From JAAYXS01 sp964550375 (GTDB taxonomy: Bacteria > Planctomycetota > Phycisphaerae > UBA1845 > Fen-1342), in the NCBI GenBank assembly GCA_964550375.1, contig CAZJYX010000011.1, positions 52,271-116,270 on the forward strand: DNA of 64,000 bases. Direction: 5' to 3'. Both the position numbers and the translations under genes were made by a program. The notes beneath the pieces are model-generated. The model saw only the letters and a program-made list of their open reading frames with translations. It was not told the DNA's origin and searched no databases. Below, in pieces: positions 24,958 through 33,627 of this stretch; within the stretch, counting starts at the first letter, position 1, and every line of letters starts with the position of its first letter.

Positions 24958-26433
24958 CTAGAAGTTGCTCCAGCGAATCGCCCGGCCAATGATACTTAAG
25001 CGCCAGAACCACGCCAGGACGAGTGCCGCCGGACCGCCGAACAGCAGAACGACCTGCATCATCATCCCCACCGGAAACAGCCACGCCGGGCCGCCTTGCC
25101 AAGCAGTCCACATGCTGCAAAGCAAGAGACTCGCGCTGGTTACGCTCCAGAAGCACACGACGAGCGACAGGTACGCGACTTCGTAGCTGAGCGCCACGGC
25201 CGCCCAACGACAATCCGCCAATGTTCGCCGCAGCGACCACCAGGTCGTGACCAACGCACAGGCGACGCGATATGTAACCCAGCACACCCATACGAGCACG
25301 GCCGCACGCCCCGTTGCTTCCGCGAGCATCCGAAAGGACACGTAGAGCCGCCAGGGGTGCCGGAACGTCCAGGACCAACACAGATCAATGACGTTGTATA
25401 CCACCACGTGCCACGCTGACACTGCTGCGACCAGCAGGCCGACCGTCAGGATGGCGAAGCCCCGTTCAGCGCTGCCGGGCGTGCGCACTTTCAGCCGCGC
25501 GTAGAAGCGGCGCGGGCGTACCAGCACGCTGAGCATGGTAGTCAGCCAGGACCACGGGCCCGGCCTGCGCTGCCACGGGCTGCCCGACCGCCAGGCATCT
25601 GGTTCGAGCGAGCGCACCAACGGCAGACCACACTCGCTGCACCGCCTGGCGGCAGACTGATGAGTCAGGTCATAGCCACAGTGCTCGCAGCGCGGTGTGA
25701 GGACCAGCGGATCGTTGTCCGTCGCGGACCGCGCCGCGCGCCCCGTCCACCACGCGACCGACCAGAGCATGACGCTCGTCGCCAGAGTCGCCGCCGCCTC
25801 GCTGTCGACGTACAGCAGGACGCGCAGCAGTCCAGACACCACGCCGTCCAGAAGCGGCAGGACGGGGAAGGCGAGCAGCACTCCGCTTAGCGCCAAGGCC
25901 CCACATCCAGCGGCCTGGGCTCGCAAAGCACGAGCGTAGGAGGGCCAGAGCGGGCCGGCCCGATGAACCCAGGGTAGCTGAATCCAGGCCGCAACCACTA
26001 TCAGCAGCAAGGGGCCAATGGCGGCCGCCGACATCGCCCACTCGGCGGGGCCCCACCAGCCGCGCTCATGCCAACGACTCCAAACCAGGCCGAACGAATG
26101 CAGAGCAGCGTGCAGACCTGCTGGTTTGGTCGGCTGGACGGCGTAGGTGGACCACAGACGCTGTTCCGCGCCGTGGGGGACAGAAAACCAGTACATGACT
26201 CCTAGGATTGCCACGACGAGGACGAACAGCGCGATGGCCAAGGCAGCGACAACGTGCCGTCGCCGGGCGCGCACGAAGACCGCTGCCGCCTGCCGTGGCT
26301 GGAGCGCGTAGCGCCAAGGTGCCCACAGAACGTCCGATAGCACGGGTTGCGGCAGAATGGCCTGAGTACGCCGGCTGCAGTCGTCATTGGCCGGCAAGCA
26401 GGCGTCATCAGTGCAGTGCGATAGTCCGCTCAT
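24958..26433 (-). CDS. Zinc-ribbon, multi-pass membrane protein (Yip1-like?), paralog A
   Basis: 491 residues from ATG 26433, chosen because alignment with the neighbouring paralog begins shortly after (DVLWAPWRYALQP). Visible parts: a transmembrane helix near residue 65, two or three more before residue 230, a zinc ribbon CEHCGYDL...RCSECGLPL, then LVRPRRFYARLK and about five further helices. The ribbon is a hallmark of many planctomycete membrane proteins. The C-terminal helical part resembles Yip1-type membrane domains, but that is a weak impression. Function unknown. It lies downstream of paralog B on the same strand, separated by a 680-base gap, and is 21 bases before kdsA. Confidence 0.75.
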   Translation of the reverse strand: MSGLSHCTDDACLPANDDCSRRTQAILPQPVLSDVLWAPWRYALQPRQAAAVFVRARRRHVVAALAIALFVLVVAILGVMYWFSVPHGAEQRLWSTYAVQPTKPAGLHAALHSFGLVWSRWHERGWWGPAEWAMSAAAIGPLLLIVVAAWIQLPWVHRAGPLWPSYARALRAQAAGCGALALSGVLLAFPVLPLLDGVVSGLLRVLLYVDSEAAATLATSVMLWSVAWWTGRAARSATDNDPLVLTPRCEHCGYDLTHQSAARRCSECGLPLVRSLEPDAWRSGSPWQRRPGPWSWLTTMLSVLVRPRRFYARLKVRTPGSAERGFAILTVGLLVAAVSAWHVVVYNVIDLCWSWTFRHPWRLYVSFRMLAEATGRAAVLVWVCWVTYRVACALVTTWWSLRRTLADCRWAAVALSYEVAYLSLVVCFWSVTSASLLLCSMWTAWQGGPAWLFPVGMMMQVVLLFGGPAALVLAWFWRLSIIGRAIRWSNF

Positions 26434-27112
26434 GAAATGTACTACGCCAACCGCCGGACAATCCCGCAGTGAATGGATGCTACACTCAAAGAAAACCCTG
26501 CATCCCCTGCAATTGAAAGCCGCAGCCGGCGAAGGAGCGCTGGACGAGCGCCCGCACAAAGCGTGCGGCACGCAGCGCCAGCCGCCGGAGATATTTGCGG
26601 CAAGCGTCTGATAACACCGTGCTTACGGTCCCGGGCGACGGGGTCGGTTAGCGGCTGGCCGCGAAGATGTGGTTCATTCAGCGGACACGCTGGCCGGGCC
26701 TGTCAGGGCGTTCAACCTGCCGGGAACGTCTGGTGCGGGCTTCGTTCGCTCAGCTTGGTGACCTGATTGCCGATGCTCGAAGACGGAGCTGGCATTGGCT
26801 ACCATTGAAGTGCGCGTGAGGCGATAATCACTCCCTTGGCAGTAAGCGCCCCCTGCGAAATCGCGGGGCGGCCGAACCCAACGGATTTCTTATGGCCACA
26901 GCGTTTCTCGTTGAACCACGTATCGAGGCGCCAGTGTCGGCCGATCGCGATGCCCGAGTGTCCGCGCCCCCTCCGGCATACGGCGGGCATCACGCACCCC
27001 AAGGCTGCTGACGCGGCAACTCCGCTCGCGCTGTGCACGGCACTGCCCGCGTTCGGCGACCCGCCGGACCGACTCGACGAACGCCGCGTCGGCCAGGCGC
27101 GCACCGGGTCGG
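26434..27112 (-). other. Gene-free gap between the tandem membrane paralogs
   Basis: About 680 bases with open frames on both strands, but none with recognisable protein character, plausible ribosome site or similarity to the flanking paralogs. Could be a decayed gene or a long regulatory spacer. No terminator or transposon ends seen. Confidence 0.5.
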
Positions 27113-28561
27113 CTAGAAGTCGGCCTCGCAGGCGGCCCGGCGAATAATCCGAAGGCGCCAGAGCCACGCGAGCATGAGCACGGCCAAACCACCATACAGC
27201 AACAGTATCTCGGGCCAGACGCCCATCACGTATCCCCACGGCCTGCCGGTCTGCCAAGTGCGGCACTGACAGTAGAGCAGCCAGCCCGAACTGGCCAGAC
27301 CCCAGAAGCCCCCGACAACCCATAGGCAGGCGACCTCGTAGCCGAGCGCCCTGGCGAGCAGGTGATAGTCCCCCAGCGCCCCCCTTGACGCCCAACAAGC
27401 AGTGACGACCGCGCACACTGCTCCATGGCCCACCCAGCAGAGCCATGCCAACAAGGCAGCACGAGCAGCCGCTTCAATGAAGAGCCCAAGCGACAGGTGC
27501 AGACGCCACGGCCCGCCGAGCTGTATGGACCAGCCCAGTTGCATGGCGTTGTACTCCGCCACGTGCAGCGCCGCCAGCGCGGCTGCCAACGTCACAACGG
27601 TCCAGACGGCGAAGCGGCGTTGGAAGCTGCCATTCTCGCGTGACTTCAGTGCCGCGTAAAAGCGGCGCGGCCGAACGAGCACGTTCAGCATGACGGCCGG
27701 CCAGGCCCACGGGGCGGGGCCGCGCCACCGCGGCCGGCCCGACCCGCAGGTGCCGGCCCCAAACGCGGGAACCAATGGCAAACCGCACTCACCGCAGCGC
27801 CCCGCGGCGGACTGAGTATCCAGACGGCAGCCGCAGTGGGGACAGCTTGGCTGGCCGGCCGGCCGCGCGTTCCGCGCTACGGACCGCGCCGCGCGCCCCG
27901 CCCACCACGCGGCCAGCCAAAGGGCCGCGCTCGTTCCCAACATTAGTGCCGTGTCTTCGCAGAAACGCCTACTGCCCGCCATGCGGCTTAGCACGGGCAC
28001 GGCGGCGAGAGCCGCACCCAACGCCAGCGCGCCGCAGCCGGCCGCGACAGCCCGCAGGGCGCGCCCAAACGAGACTCGCAACGGGCCACACCGATGAATC
28101 AACGGAAGCTGAATCCAGGCCGCGATCAGCAGCAGCACCAGCGGCCCCACGATCGCCGTCAGGAGCACCTGCTCGAACGGCCCCCACCAGCCCTGGCGGT
28201 GCCAATTACTCCACACGATGGGGAATGTCCGGATAACGGCCGTGAAGAACGGGTCGTCGGGCAGCGGAACGGCCTGTGTCGCCCACAGCTTCTGATCGGG
28301 GTGACGCGGCGCGTCAAGCCACCACTTGGCCGCAAGCACCGCGACAACCAACAGAAAAAACGCAACAGCTACCGCGAGAACGACTTGTCGCCCGCGCGCC
28401 CGGATGAACACGGTCGCCGCCCGCTCCGGCTGCAGCGCGTAGCCCCATGGTGCCCACAGGACATGCGCCAACGGTGGCAGTTCATCTCTCGAACTGTTCG
28501 GCGGTACGCCGGCGCCGAGCGCTGGCAACGAGTGCTCCGCATGTTCTGATGAAGGGTTCAT
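27113..28561 (-). CDS. Zinc-ribbon, multi-pass membrane protein (Yip1-like?), paralog B
   Basis: 482 residues from ATG 28561 (MNPSSEHAEH). It aligns with paralog A from end to end: HVLWAPWGYALQPERAATVF matches DVLWAPWRYALQP..., WNRQGWWGP-type segments match, the zinc ribbon reads CPHCGCRL...RCGECGLPLV, and both have LVRPRRFYA-LK, then AAL-A-HV-EYN and end in LAWLWRLRIIRRA. About eight hydrophobic segments are visible. No catalytic motif is evident. The divergence is large, so the duplication is old, yet the two have stayed adjacent and co-directional. Confidence 0.75.
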   Translation of the reverse strand: MNPSSEHAEHSLPALGAGVPPNSSRDELPPLAHVLWAPWGYALQPERAATVFIRARGRQVVLAVAVAFFLLVVAVLAAKWWLDAPRHPDQKLWATQAVPLPDDPFFTAVIRTFPIVWSNWHRQGWWGPFEQVLLTAIVGPLVLLLIAAWIQLPLIHRCGPLRVSFGRALRAVAAGCGALALGAALAAVPVLSRMAGSRRFCEDTALMLGTSAALWLAAWWAGRAARSVARNARPAGQPSCPHCGCRLDTQSAAGRCGECGLPLVPAFGAGTCGSGRPRWRGPAPWAWPAVMLNVLVRPRRFYAALKSRENGSFQRRFAVWTVVTLAAALAALHVAEYNAMQLGWSIQLGGPWRLHLSLGLFIEAAARAALLAWLCWVGHGAVCAVVTACWASRGALGDYHLLARALGYEVACLWVVGGFWGLASSGWLLYCQCRTWQTGRPWGYVMGVWPEILLLYGGLAVLMLAWLWRLRIIRRAACEADF

Positions 28562-28929
28562 ATAATGGAATACTGAATCCAGCACGACGGCACGCAATCG
28601 GAGGTCATTCACACCTAACACGACGCAGTGTGTCGTCTTTCTGCCGTGACCCGTCCGGCGCGCGCCCGGCCAGCCCGCAGCGCACCACGGAAACTGCGTC
28701 GGTTGGCGCTTGAACGGCCATGTCCGTTGTGCTAATGTGCTGCATTCCGGTCTCGCCATGGCCGGGAGTTACCCGCGAGCGGGGCGCGTGGGCCGTGGGC
28801 CCACAGTGGGTCGGCTGTTTCGCGGCAGCCGGCTCAGGCCTCAGAGCGGGTCTGCCAAGCGCGCATTCGTAACCAGACATGGCGACTCGGGTAACAGGCG
28901 CAGCGCCGGGCACCCCCGGCGACCACCAG
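28562..28929 (+). other. Intergenic region before tRNA-Gln
   Basis: About 370 bases between the divergent membrane paralog and tRNA-Gln. A weak promoter-like pair TTGAAC (28710-28715), 17 bases, TAATGT (28733-28738) points toward the tRNA. Nothing else recognisable. Confidence 0.35.
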
Positions 28930-29001
28930 TACCCGGTGGTGTAATTGGTAACACACCAGGTTTTGGTCCTGGCATTCCTGGTTCGAGTCCAGGCCGGGTA
29001 G
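28930..29001 (+). tRNA. tRNA-Gln (anticodon TTG)
   Basis: 72 bases. Acceptor TACCCGG/CCGGGTA gives the weak U1-A72 pair typical of bacterial tRNA-Gln. Anticodon stem CCAGG/CCTGG encloses TTTTGGT (anticodon TTG at 28963-28965); the T arm reads CCTGG-TTCGAGT-CCAGG; discriminator G. No encoded CCA. Confidence 0.95.
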
Positions 29002-29057
29002 TTTGTTCGTCGGATGTTCGTGTCGACACTGCGACACGCAACGGAGTTGGAGAAACG

Positions 29058-30029
29058 ATGAGCGCAGCGCGCCTCAGCGCTGTCATTCTCGCGGCCGGCA
29101 AGGGCACACGCCTCAAGACCGAGCAGCCCAAGGTGCTGCATGAGGTCTGCGGGCGCCCGATGCTGGCGTATGTCATCGACGCATGCCGGGCGGCCGGCGT
29201 GCAGCAATGCGTGGTCGTCGTAGGTCACGGCAAGGACGAGGTCATCCGGGCGTTCGCCGACGACCCTGACATTACCTGGGTCGAGCAGAACCCGCAGCAT
29301 GGTACCGGCCACGCCGCCATGGTCTGCCGGCCGGAGCTGGAGGGCCGCTTTGACGATGTGCTGGTGCTGTGCGGGGACGGGCCGCTGATACGGTCGGAGA
29401 CGCTGCGCGAGCTGCTGGAGCGGCATCTGGCCGAGGATTGTGCCGCCACGCTGGCCACGGCCGTGCTGGAGGATCCCGGCAGCTACGGGCGCATCTGGCG
29501 CGATTCTGACGGGCAACTGCGCGGCATTGTCGAGTTTGGCGACGCTAATGCCCAGCAGCGGGCCATCCGCGAGATCAACCCCAGCTACTACTGCTTCAAG
29601 CTCGCCGACCTGCTGGCGGCGTTGGAGCAGGTCAAGCCGAACAACGTCAAGAATGAGTACTACATCACGGACGCGCTGGCGATACTGATCGGGGCCGGCC
29701 GCCGGGTTCAGGCGCTGACGGCGGTGCCGCCCGAAGACGTTTTCAGCATTAATTCGCGCCAGGATCTGGCCCTGGTGAACCGGGTAATGCGCGACCGCAT
29801 CATGGCGCGGCTGATGTCCGCGGGCGTGACGATTGTGGATCCCGCCAATACCTGGATTGATGACCGGGCCACGATCGGCGCGGACACAGTGGTGTACCCG
29901 TTCACGTACATATCCGGGCCGGCGCGCGTCGGCCGGGCCTGTCGGATCGGGCCGTTTGCCCTGCTGTCGGGTGCGGCGGCGATTCCGGATCATGGCACCG
30001 GGGCACCCTGCCTGGGGAGCTTCTCATGA
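29058..30029 (+). CDS. glmU: UDP-GlcNAc pyrophosphorylase, GlmU N-terminal type (no acetyltransferase half)
   Basis: 323 residues from ATG 29058. The nucleotidyltransferase domain is complete: LSAVILAAGKGTRLKTEQPK, VVVGHGKDEV, QHGTGHAAM, LCGDGPLI, YGRI, EINPSYYCF, NEYYITDAL. After about residue 255 only the linker and roughly three coils of the left-handed beta helix remain; full GlmU has about 456 residues and ends in an acetyltransferase. It should make UDP-GlcNAc from GlcNAc-1-phosphate but needs acetylation done elsewhere. No frameshifted remainder follows. Its stop overlaps the prs start (ATGA). Confidence 0.88.
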   Translation: MSAARLSAVILAAGKGTRLKTEQPKVLHEVCGRPMLAYVIDACRAAGVQQCVVVVGHGKDEVIRAFADDPDITWVEQNPQHGTGHAAMVCRPELEGRFDDVLVLCGDGPLIRSETLRELLERHLAEDCAATLATAVLEDPGSYGRIWRDSDGQLRGIVEFGDANAQQRAIREINPSYYCFKLADLLAALEQVKPNNVKNEYYITDALAILIGAGRRVQALTAVPPEDVFSINSRQDLALVNRVMRDRIMARLMSAGVTIVDPANTWIDDRATIGADTVVYPFTYISGPARVGRACRIGPFALLSGAAAIPDHGTGAPCLGSFS

Positions 30030-30970
30030 CGGATCTGCGCATCTTCACCGGTCGCAGCAACCCAGCGCTGGCTGAAAAGGTCTCGGAGTATCTCGGCCAG
30101 CCGCTGGGCCGCGTGCAGCTTGACAACTTCCCCGACGGCGAGATTCAGCTCAAGCTCATGGAGGACGTGCGGGGGCGCGACACGTTCGTCGTGCAGTCAA
30201 CCTGTCCGCCGGTGAACGACAACCTGATGGAGCTGTTGATCTTCATCGACTGTCTGCGGCGTGCTTCGGCCGAGCGCATCACGGCGGTGATTCCGTACTT
30301 CGGCTACGCCCGGCAGGACCGCAAGGACGAGGGCCGCGTGCCCATCACGGCGAAGCTGGCCGCCAACATCGTGACCAAGGCGGGCGCTGATCGCGTGCTG
30401 ACGATCGACCTGCACGCCGCGCAGATCCAGGGGTTCTTCGACGTCCCGGTGGACAACTTGTCGGCCCAGCCGGTGCTAAGCGCCTATTTTGAGACGCTGG
30501 CGCTCGAGCCGCTGACGCTGGTCAGTCCGGACGTGGGCAACGCCAAGCAGTCGCGCGTCTACGCGGACCACATGGGTGCCAAGCTGGCCATTATCGACAA
30601 GCGGCGCATCAGCGGCAGCGAGACGACTTCGATGGCGATTATCGGCGACGTCAAGGACCAGAACGTCCTGATGATCGACGACATGATCGCGACGGCCGGC
30701 ACGGCGGTCGAGGCCTGCAAGCTGGTGCGCAACCATGGAGCCAAGCGGATCATCCTGGCGGCCACGCACGGCGTGCTGTGCGGGCCGGCCGTTGACCGCC
30801 TGGCGTATGCCCCCATCGACCACCTGGCCGTTACGGATACGATCCCGATACCCGAAGAAGTGCGCGCCCGGCTCAGCACGCTGACGATTCTGACCGTCAG
30901 CGAGCTGATCGGTGAGGCGATTCGGCGGATTCACCGACACGAGTCCGTTAGCAGTCTGTTCATGAAATGA
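30026..30970 (+). CDS. prs: Ribose-phosphate pyrophosphokinase
   Basis: 314 residues, full length. It makes phosphoribosyl pyrophosphate for nucleotide, histidine and tryptophan synthesis. Signature regions: IFTGRSNPALAEKVSEYLG, NFPDGEI, RQDRKDEGRVPITAKLAANI, the metal-binding DLHAAQIQGFFDVPVDNL, and the PRPP loop MIDDMIATAGT. Start overlaps glmU by 4 bases. glmU-prs-rplY-pth is a common bacterial order, so this is the head of the long operon reaching dnaB. Confidence 0.97.
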   Translation: MTDLRIFTGRSNPALAEKVSEYLGQPLGRVQLDNFPDGEIQLKLMEDVRGRDTFVVQSTCPPVNDNLMELLIFIDCLRRASAERITAVIPYFGYARQDRKDEGRVPITAKLAANIVTKAGADRVLTIDLHAAQIQGFFDVPVDNLSAQPVLSAYFETLALEPLTLVSPDVGNAKQSRVYADHMGAKLAIIDKRRISGSETTSMAIIGDVKDQNVLMIDDMIATAGTAVEACKLVRNHGAKRIILAATHGVLCGPAVDRLAYAPIDHLAVTDTIPIPEEVRARLSTLTILTVSELIGEAIRRIHRHESVSSLFMK

Positions 30971-30976
30971 GCGGCG

Positions 30977-30999
30977 GCGCCCCGACGAGTGTGGGGCGC
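30977..30999 (+). other. Hairpin between prs and rplY
   Basis: GCGCCCC (30977-30983) pairs with GGGGCGC (30993-30999), loop of 9, no T tract. The downstream genes need read-through, so it may be a processing or partial attenuation site. Confidence 0.4.
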
Positions 31000-31022
31000 G
31001 GCCCGGCAAAGGAGTTGGCAGC

Positions 31023-31673
31023 ATGGAAATTGCGAAGATCCGCGGCGAACCCCGCCAGCCCGGCAGCCGGCATGCGAACGAGCGCATCCGGCGGTGCGGC
31101 CTGATTCCGGGCGTAATCTACGGCCACGGCCAGCCCCCGGAGACCGTGTCCTTATCCTACCACGACCTGGACCAGGCACTGGCGCGCGCGACGCACGTCA
31201 TCGAACTTGACGCGCAGGGCCAGAAGAACCTGTACCTGATCAAGGACGTGCAGTACGACCACCTCCAGAAGGACCCGATTCACGTCGATCTGATGCGCGT
31301 TGACCGCAACGAGCGGGTGCAGGTCAGGGTTCCTTTGCGGTTCAAGGGTGAGCCGCGCGGCACGCACGAGGGCGGCGAGCTGATTCACATCGTCACTGAT
31401 CTGGAACTCGAATGTCCGCTGCTTGAGATTCCGGAGGTGGTGTATCACAACATTCGCGAGCTCGGGCTGAACGCGGCGTTGCACATCAAGGACCTCGAAC
31501 TGCCGCCGGGAGTCAAGTCGCTGCTCGAGCCGGAGGAGATGGTGGCGGTCGTGCGTCCGAAGCGCGGCATGACCGCGGAGGAGTTGGAGGGAGTGGTGTC
31601 GGCGGAAGGCGCTGCTGAGCCTGAAGTCATCGGCAAGGGCAAGGAGGACACACAGGGTGCCGGTGGAGAGTAG
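31023..31673 (+). CDS. rplY: 50S ribosomal protein bL25, CTC type
   Basis: 216 residues, the long CTC form. The N-terminal half is the 5S-rRNA-binding bL25 fold (GLIPGVIYGHGQPPE, LIKDVQYDHLQKDPIHVDLM). The C-terminal half is the TL5/CTC beta domain (VPLRFKGEPRGTHEGGELIH, LGLNAALHIKDLELPPGVK), followed by an acidic, Gly-rich tail. A good ribosome site (AAAGGAG) precedes ATG 31023. Two bases separate its stop from the pth start. Confidence 0.95.
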   Translation: MEIAKIRGEPRQPGSRHANERIRRCGLIPGVIYGHGQPPETVSLSYHDLDQALARATHVIELDAQGQKNLYLIKDVQYDHLQKDPIHVDLMRVDRNERVQVRVPLRFKGEPRGTHEGGELIHIVTDLELECPLLEIPEVVYHNIRELGLNAALHIKDLELPPGVKSLLEPEEMVAVVRPKRGMTAEELEGVVSAEGAAEPEVIGKGKEDTQGAGGE

Positions 31674-31675
31674 CC

Positions 31676-32305
31676 GTGAAGCTGATCGCCGGCCTGGGCA
31701 ACCCCGGCAAGCGCTACGTCAACACGCGCCACAACGTCGGTTTCCTGGTGATCGAGGAGCTGGCCCGGCGCTGGGGGGTGGCGACGGCGCGCTACGACCG
31801 CCAGTTCGAAGGGTTAGTCGCTCAAACCGAGCGGGCCGGCCAGCAAGTGCTGCTGCTGCAGCCGCAGACTTTCATGAACCTCTGCGGGCACAGCGTCGGT
31901 TCCGTATGGCGCTACTACAAGCTGGCCTTGGCGGACCTGCTGGTGATCATGGACGATCTGGACCTGCCGCTGGGACAGTTGCGTGTGCGCGCGGCTGGAT
32001 CGGCTGGCGGGCACAAGGGGCTTACTGACGTGATTCGCCACCTGCAAAGCGACGAGTTCGCCCGCCTGCGGATCGGCATCGGCAAGGTCCACCCGGCCGC
32101 CACGGTGGAGTACGTGCTGAGCGCCTTCGAGCCGCAGGAGCGTGAGCGGGCGGCGGAGGCCGTCAGCCAGGCCGCGGACGCGGCGGAGTGCTGGCTGGCG
32201 CGCGGCTTGGAGGCCGTCATGAACGAGTATAACCGCAAGCGGTCCTCGCCGTCTGGACCGGAGCAGACACCGGCGGATGGGCCGGCCAAAGGAGATGAGT
32301 CTTGA
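31676..32305 (+). CDS. pth: Peptidyl-tRNA hydrolase
   Basis: 209 residues starting with GTG 31676. It recycles peptidyl-tRNA released from stalled ribosomes. Motifs: GLGNPGKRYVNTRHNVGF with the catalytic His in RHNVG, LLLQPQTFMNLCGHSV, LLVIMDDLDLPLGQLR with the conserved Asp, and GSAGGHKGLTDVIRHLQSDE. The C-terminus has an extra polar tail. Its TGA overlaps the TTG start of rpsF, so translation of the two is likely coupled. Confidence 0.95.
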   Translation: MKLIAGLGNPGKRYVNTRHNVGFLVIEELARRWGVATARYDRQFEGLVAQTERAGQQVLLLQPQTFMNLCGHSVGSVWRYYKLALADLLVIMDDLDLPLGQLRVRAAGSAGGHKGLTDVIRHLQSDEFARLRIGIGKVHPAATVEYVLSAFEPQERERAAEAVSQAADAAECWLARGLEAVMNEYNRKRSSPSGPEQTPADGPAKGDES

Positions 32306-32823
32306 AACGCTACGAAGGCATGTTCCTTTTTGATAACGCGGTCGCCCGCGACTGGGCCGCCATTGAGCAGGAGGTCCATCGCCTGTGCGACCGCATCAAG
32401 GCCGAGTTGCTGGTCTGCGTCAAGTTCGACGAGCGCAAGCTGGCTTACGAGATTCAGCGCCGCAAGCGCGGCACCTACGTGCTGACCTACTTCGAGGCTC
32501 CGGAAGAGCGCATCACGCAACTGGAACGTGACGCCCGGCTCAGCGAGTCGGTGTTGCGGCTGCTGGTTCTGCGGGCGGATCACGTCCCGGAGGAGCGCAT
32601 CAACGAGCTGAAGACGCGCCCGGCCGAGACGCCGCTCCAGCCGGCCGGCAATGGTCGCCGGCACGACGACGGGCCGCGCTTTGGTTCGCGCGACGATCGG
32701 CCGCGCTACGGAGCCCGCCAAGAAGATGGCGGGTTCGACGGCGGCACCGATGAGCCGGAACGCCGCCCACGTACCCGGGCGGCGGTCACAGAACCAGACG
32801 AAGAAGACGAGTCGCCGGCGTAA
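32302..32823 (+). CDS. rpsF: 30S ribosomal protein bS6, long C-terminal tail
   Basis: 173 residues from TTG 32302 (after GGAGATGAGTC), overlapping the pth stop. The bS6 fold occupies residues 1-95 (YEGMFLFDNAVARDW, RKRGTYVLTYFEAP, RLSESVLRLLVLRAD). The remaining 75 residues are a charged, disordered extension rich in Arg, Asp and Gly, much longer than the short glutamate tail of E. coli S6. bS6 pairs with bS18 on the 30S platform; rpsR follows after ssb. Confidence 0.93.
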   Translation: MKRYEGMFLFDNAVARDWAAIEQEVHRLCDRIKAELLVCVKFDERKLAYEIQRRKRGTYVLTYFEAPEERITQLERDARLSESVLRLLVLRADHVPEERINELKTRPAETPLQPAGNGRRHDDGPRFGSRDDRPRYGARQEDGGFDGGTDEPERRPRTRAAVTEPDEEDESPA

Positions 32824-32850
32824 GCGCGCGGCCCAACCTTGGGGAACGTC

Positions 32851-33306
32851 ATGGCGAGCTTCAACAAAGTCTTCCTGATGGGCAACCTCACCCGCGACCC
32901 CCAGTTGCGCTACCTGCCCAGCAACATAGCGGTGTGCGAGTTCGGCGTGGCAATGAACCGCCGCTTTCGCGATCGCGACGGCAATCAGCGTGAGGAGGTC
33001 TGCTTCGTGGACGTCACGGCTTGGGGCCGCCAAGCCGAGACGATCAACCAGTACCTGAGCAAGGGCCGCGGTATTTTCGTCGAAGGGCGGCTCAAGCTCG
33101 ATCAGTGGACGGGCCAGGACGGTCAGAAGCGCTCCAAGCTGACGGTGGTCGCCGATAACTTCCAGTTCATCGGCGGACGCGGCGACGCGGCCGGCAGCGC
33201 CGGCGGGGCGCCCTACTCCCAGGCCGACGGCCCACCCGGCCCGACAGGTTCCGAGTTTGAGGGTTCCGGCGATGCGCCGCCCGACCCCGACAACATCCCG
33301 TTTTGA
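32851..33306 (+). CDS. ssb: Single-stranded DNA-binding protein
   Basis: 151 residues from ATG 32851; a TTG four codons upstream is less likely. OB fold at about residues 1-110: NKVFLMGNLTRDPQLRYLP, FCVDVTAWGRQAE-type strand, LSKGRGIFVEGRLKLDQWTG. A Gly/Pro-rich linker leads to the tip DPDNIPF. The usual acidic tip is DDDIPF; here Asn precedes IPF, but the IPF needed for partner docking is intact. Position between rpsF and rpsR is the conserved order. Confidence 0.96.
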   Translation: MASFNKVFLMGNLTRDPQLRYLPSNIAVCEFGVAMNRRFRDRDGNQREEVCFVDVTAWGRQAETINQYLSKGRGIFVEGRLKLDQWTGQDGQKRSKLTVVADNFQFIGGRGDAAGSAGGAPYSQADGPPGPTGSEFEGSGDAPPDPDNIPF

Positions 33307-33327
33307 CGACGGATTCGGAGTAATCAA

Positions 33328-33582
33328 ATGGCTAAAAGACCTGGTCCCCCCCGGCGTAAGAAGAAGAGCCGGCGTGGTACGGAAAGCGGCCGCATGCGCG
33401 GCATCAAGATCGACAGCGCTGATCTCGACTACAAGAACGTCGCGTTGTTGCAGCGACTCACCAGCGCTCAAGGCAAGCTGTTCTCGCGCAAGCGCACCGG
33501 CCTTTCGGCCGAACAGCAGCGCCAGGCGGCGCGGGCCCTGAAGCGCGCTCGTCAAATGGCGTTGATGCCGTTTGTGAACTAA
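33328..33582 (+). CDS. rpsR: 30S ribosomal protein bS18
   Basis: 84 residues. Basic N-terminus RPGPPRRKKKSRRG, then the family core IDSADLDYKNVALLQRLTSA, QGKLFSRKRTGLSAEQQRQA and RALKRARQMALMPFV. The core matches the normal bS18 order. No zinc-binding Cys are present. It lies 21 bases after ssb. Confidence 0.96.
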   Translation: MAKRPGPPRRKKKSRRGTESGRMRGIKIDSADLDYKNVALLQRLTSAQGKLFSRKRTGLSAEQQRQAARALKRARQMALMPFVN

Positions 33583-33627
33583 GGCCGGAGCATCGCGGCT
33601 GTTTTCTCTGCAAGGGAGACGTGAAAT

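Noticed and set aside
26799..27446. A 215-codon minus-strand open frame between and over the membrane paralogs
   Set aside because: Its composition (Arg/Gly/Ser-rich), overlap with paralog B in another frame and lack of any ribosome site make it a shadow frame.
28562..28710. Longer in-frame N-terminus for membrane paralog B up to 28759
   Set aside because: The extra 66 residues have no counterpart in paralog A and read as low-complexity non-coding sequence.
29975..30030. Frameshift hiding the rest of GlmU
   Set aside because: The three frames after the stop show prs in one and no beta-helix hexapeptides in the others; the overlap ATGA is a clean operon junction.
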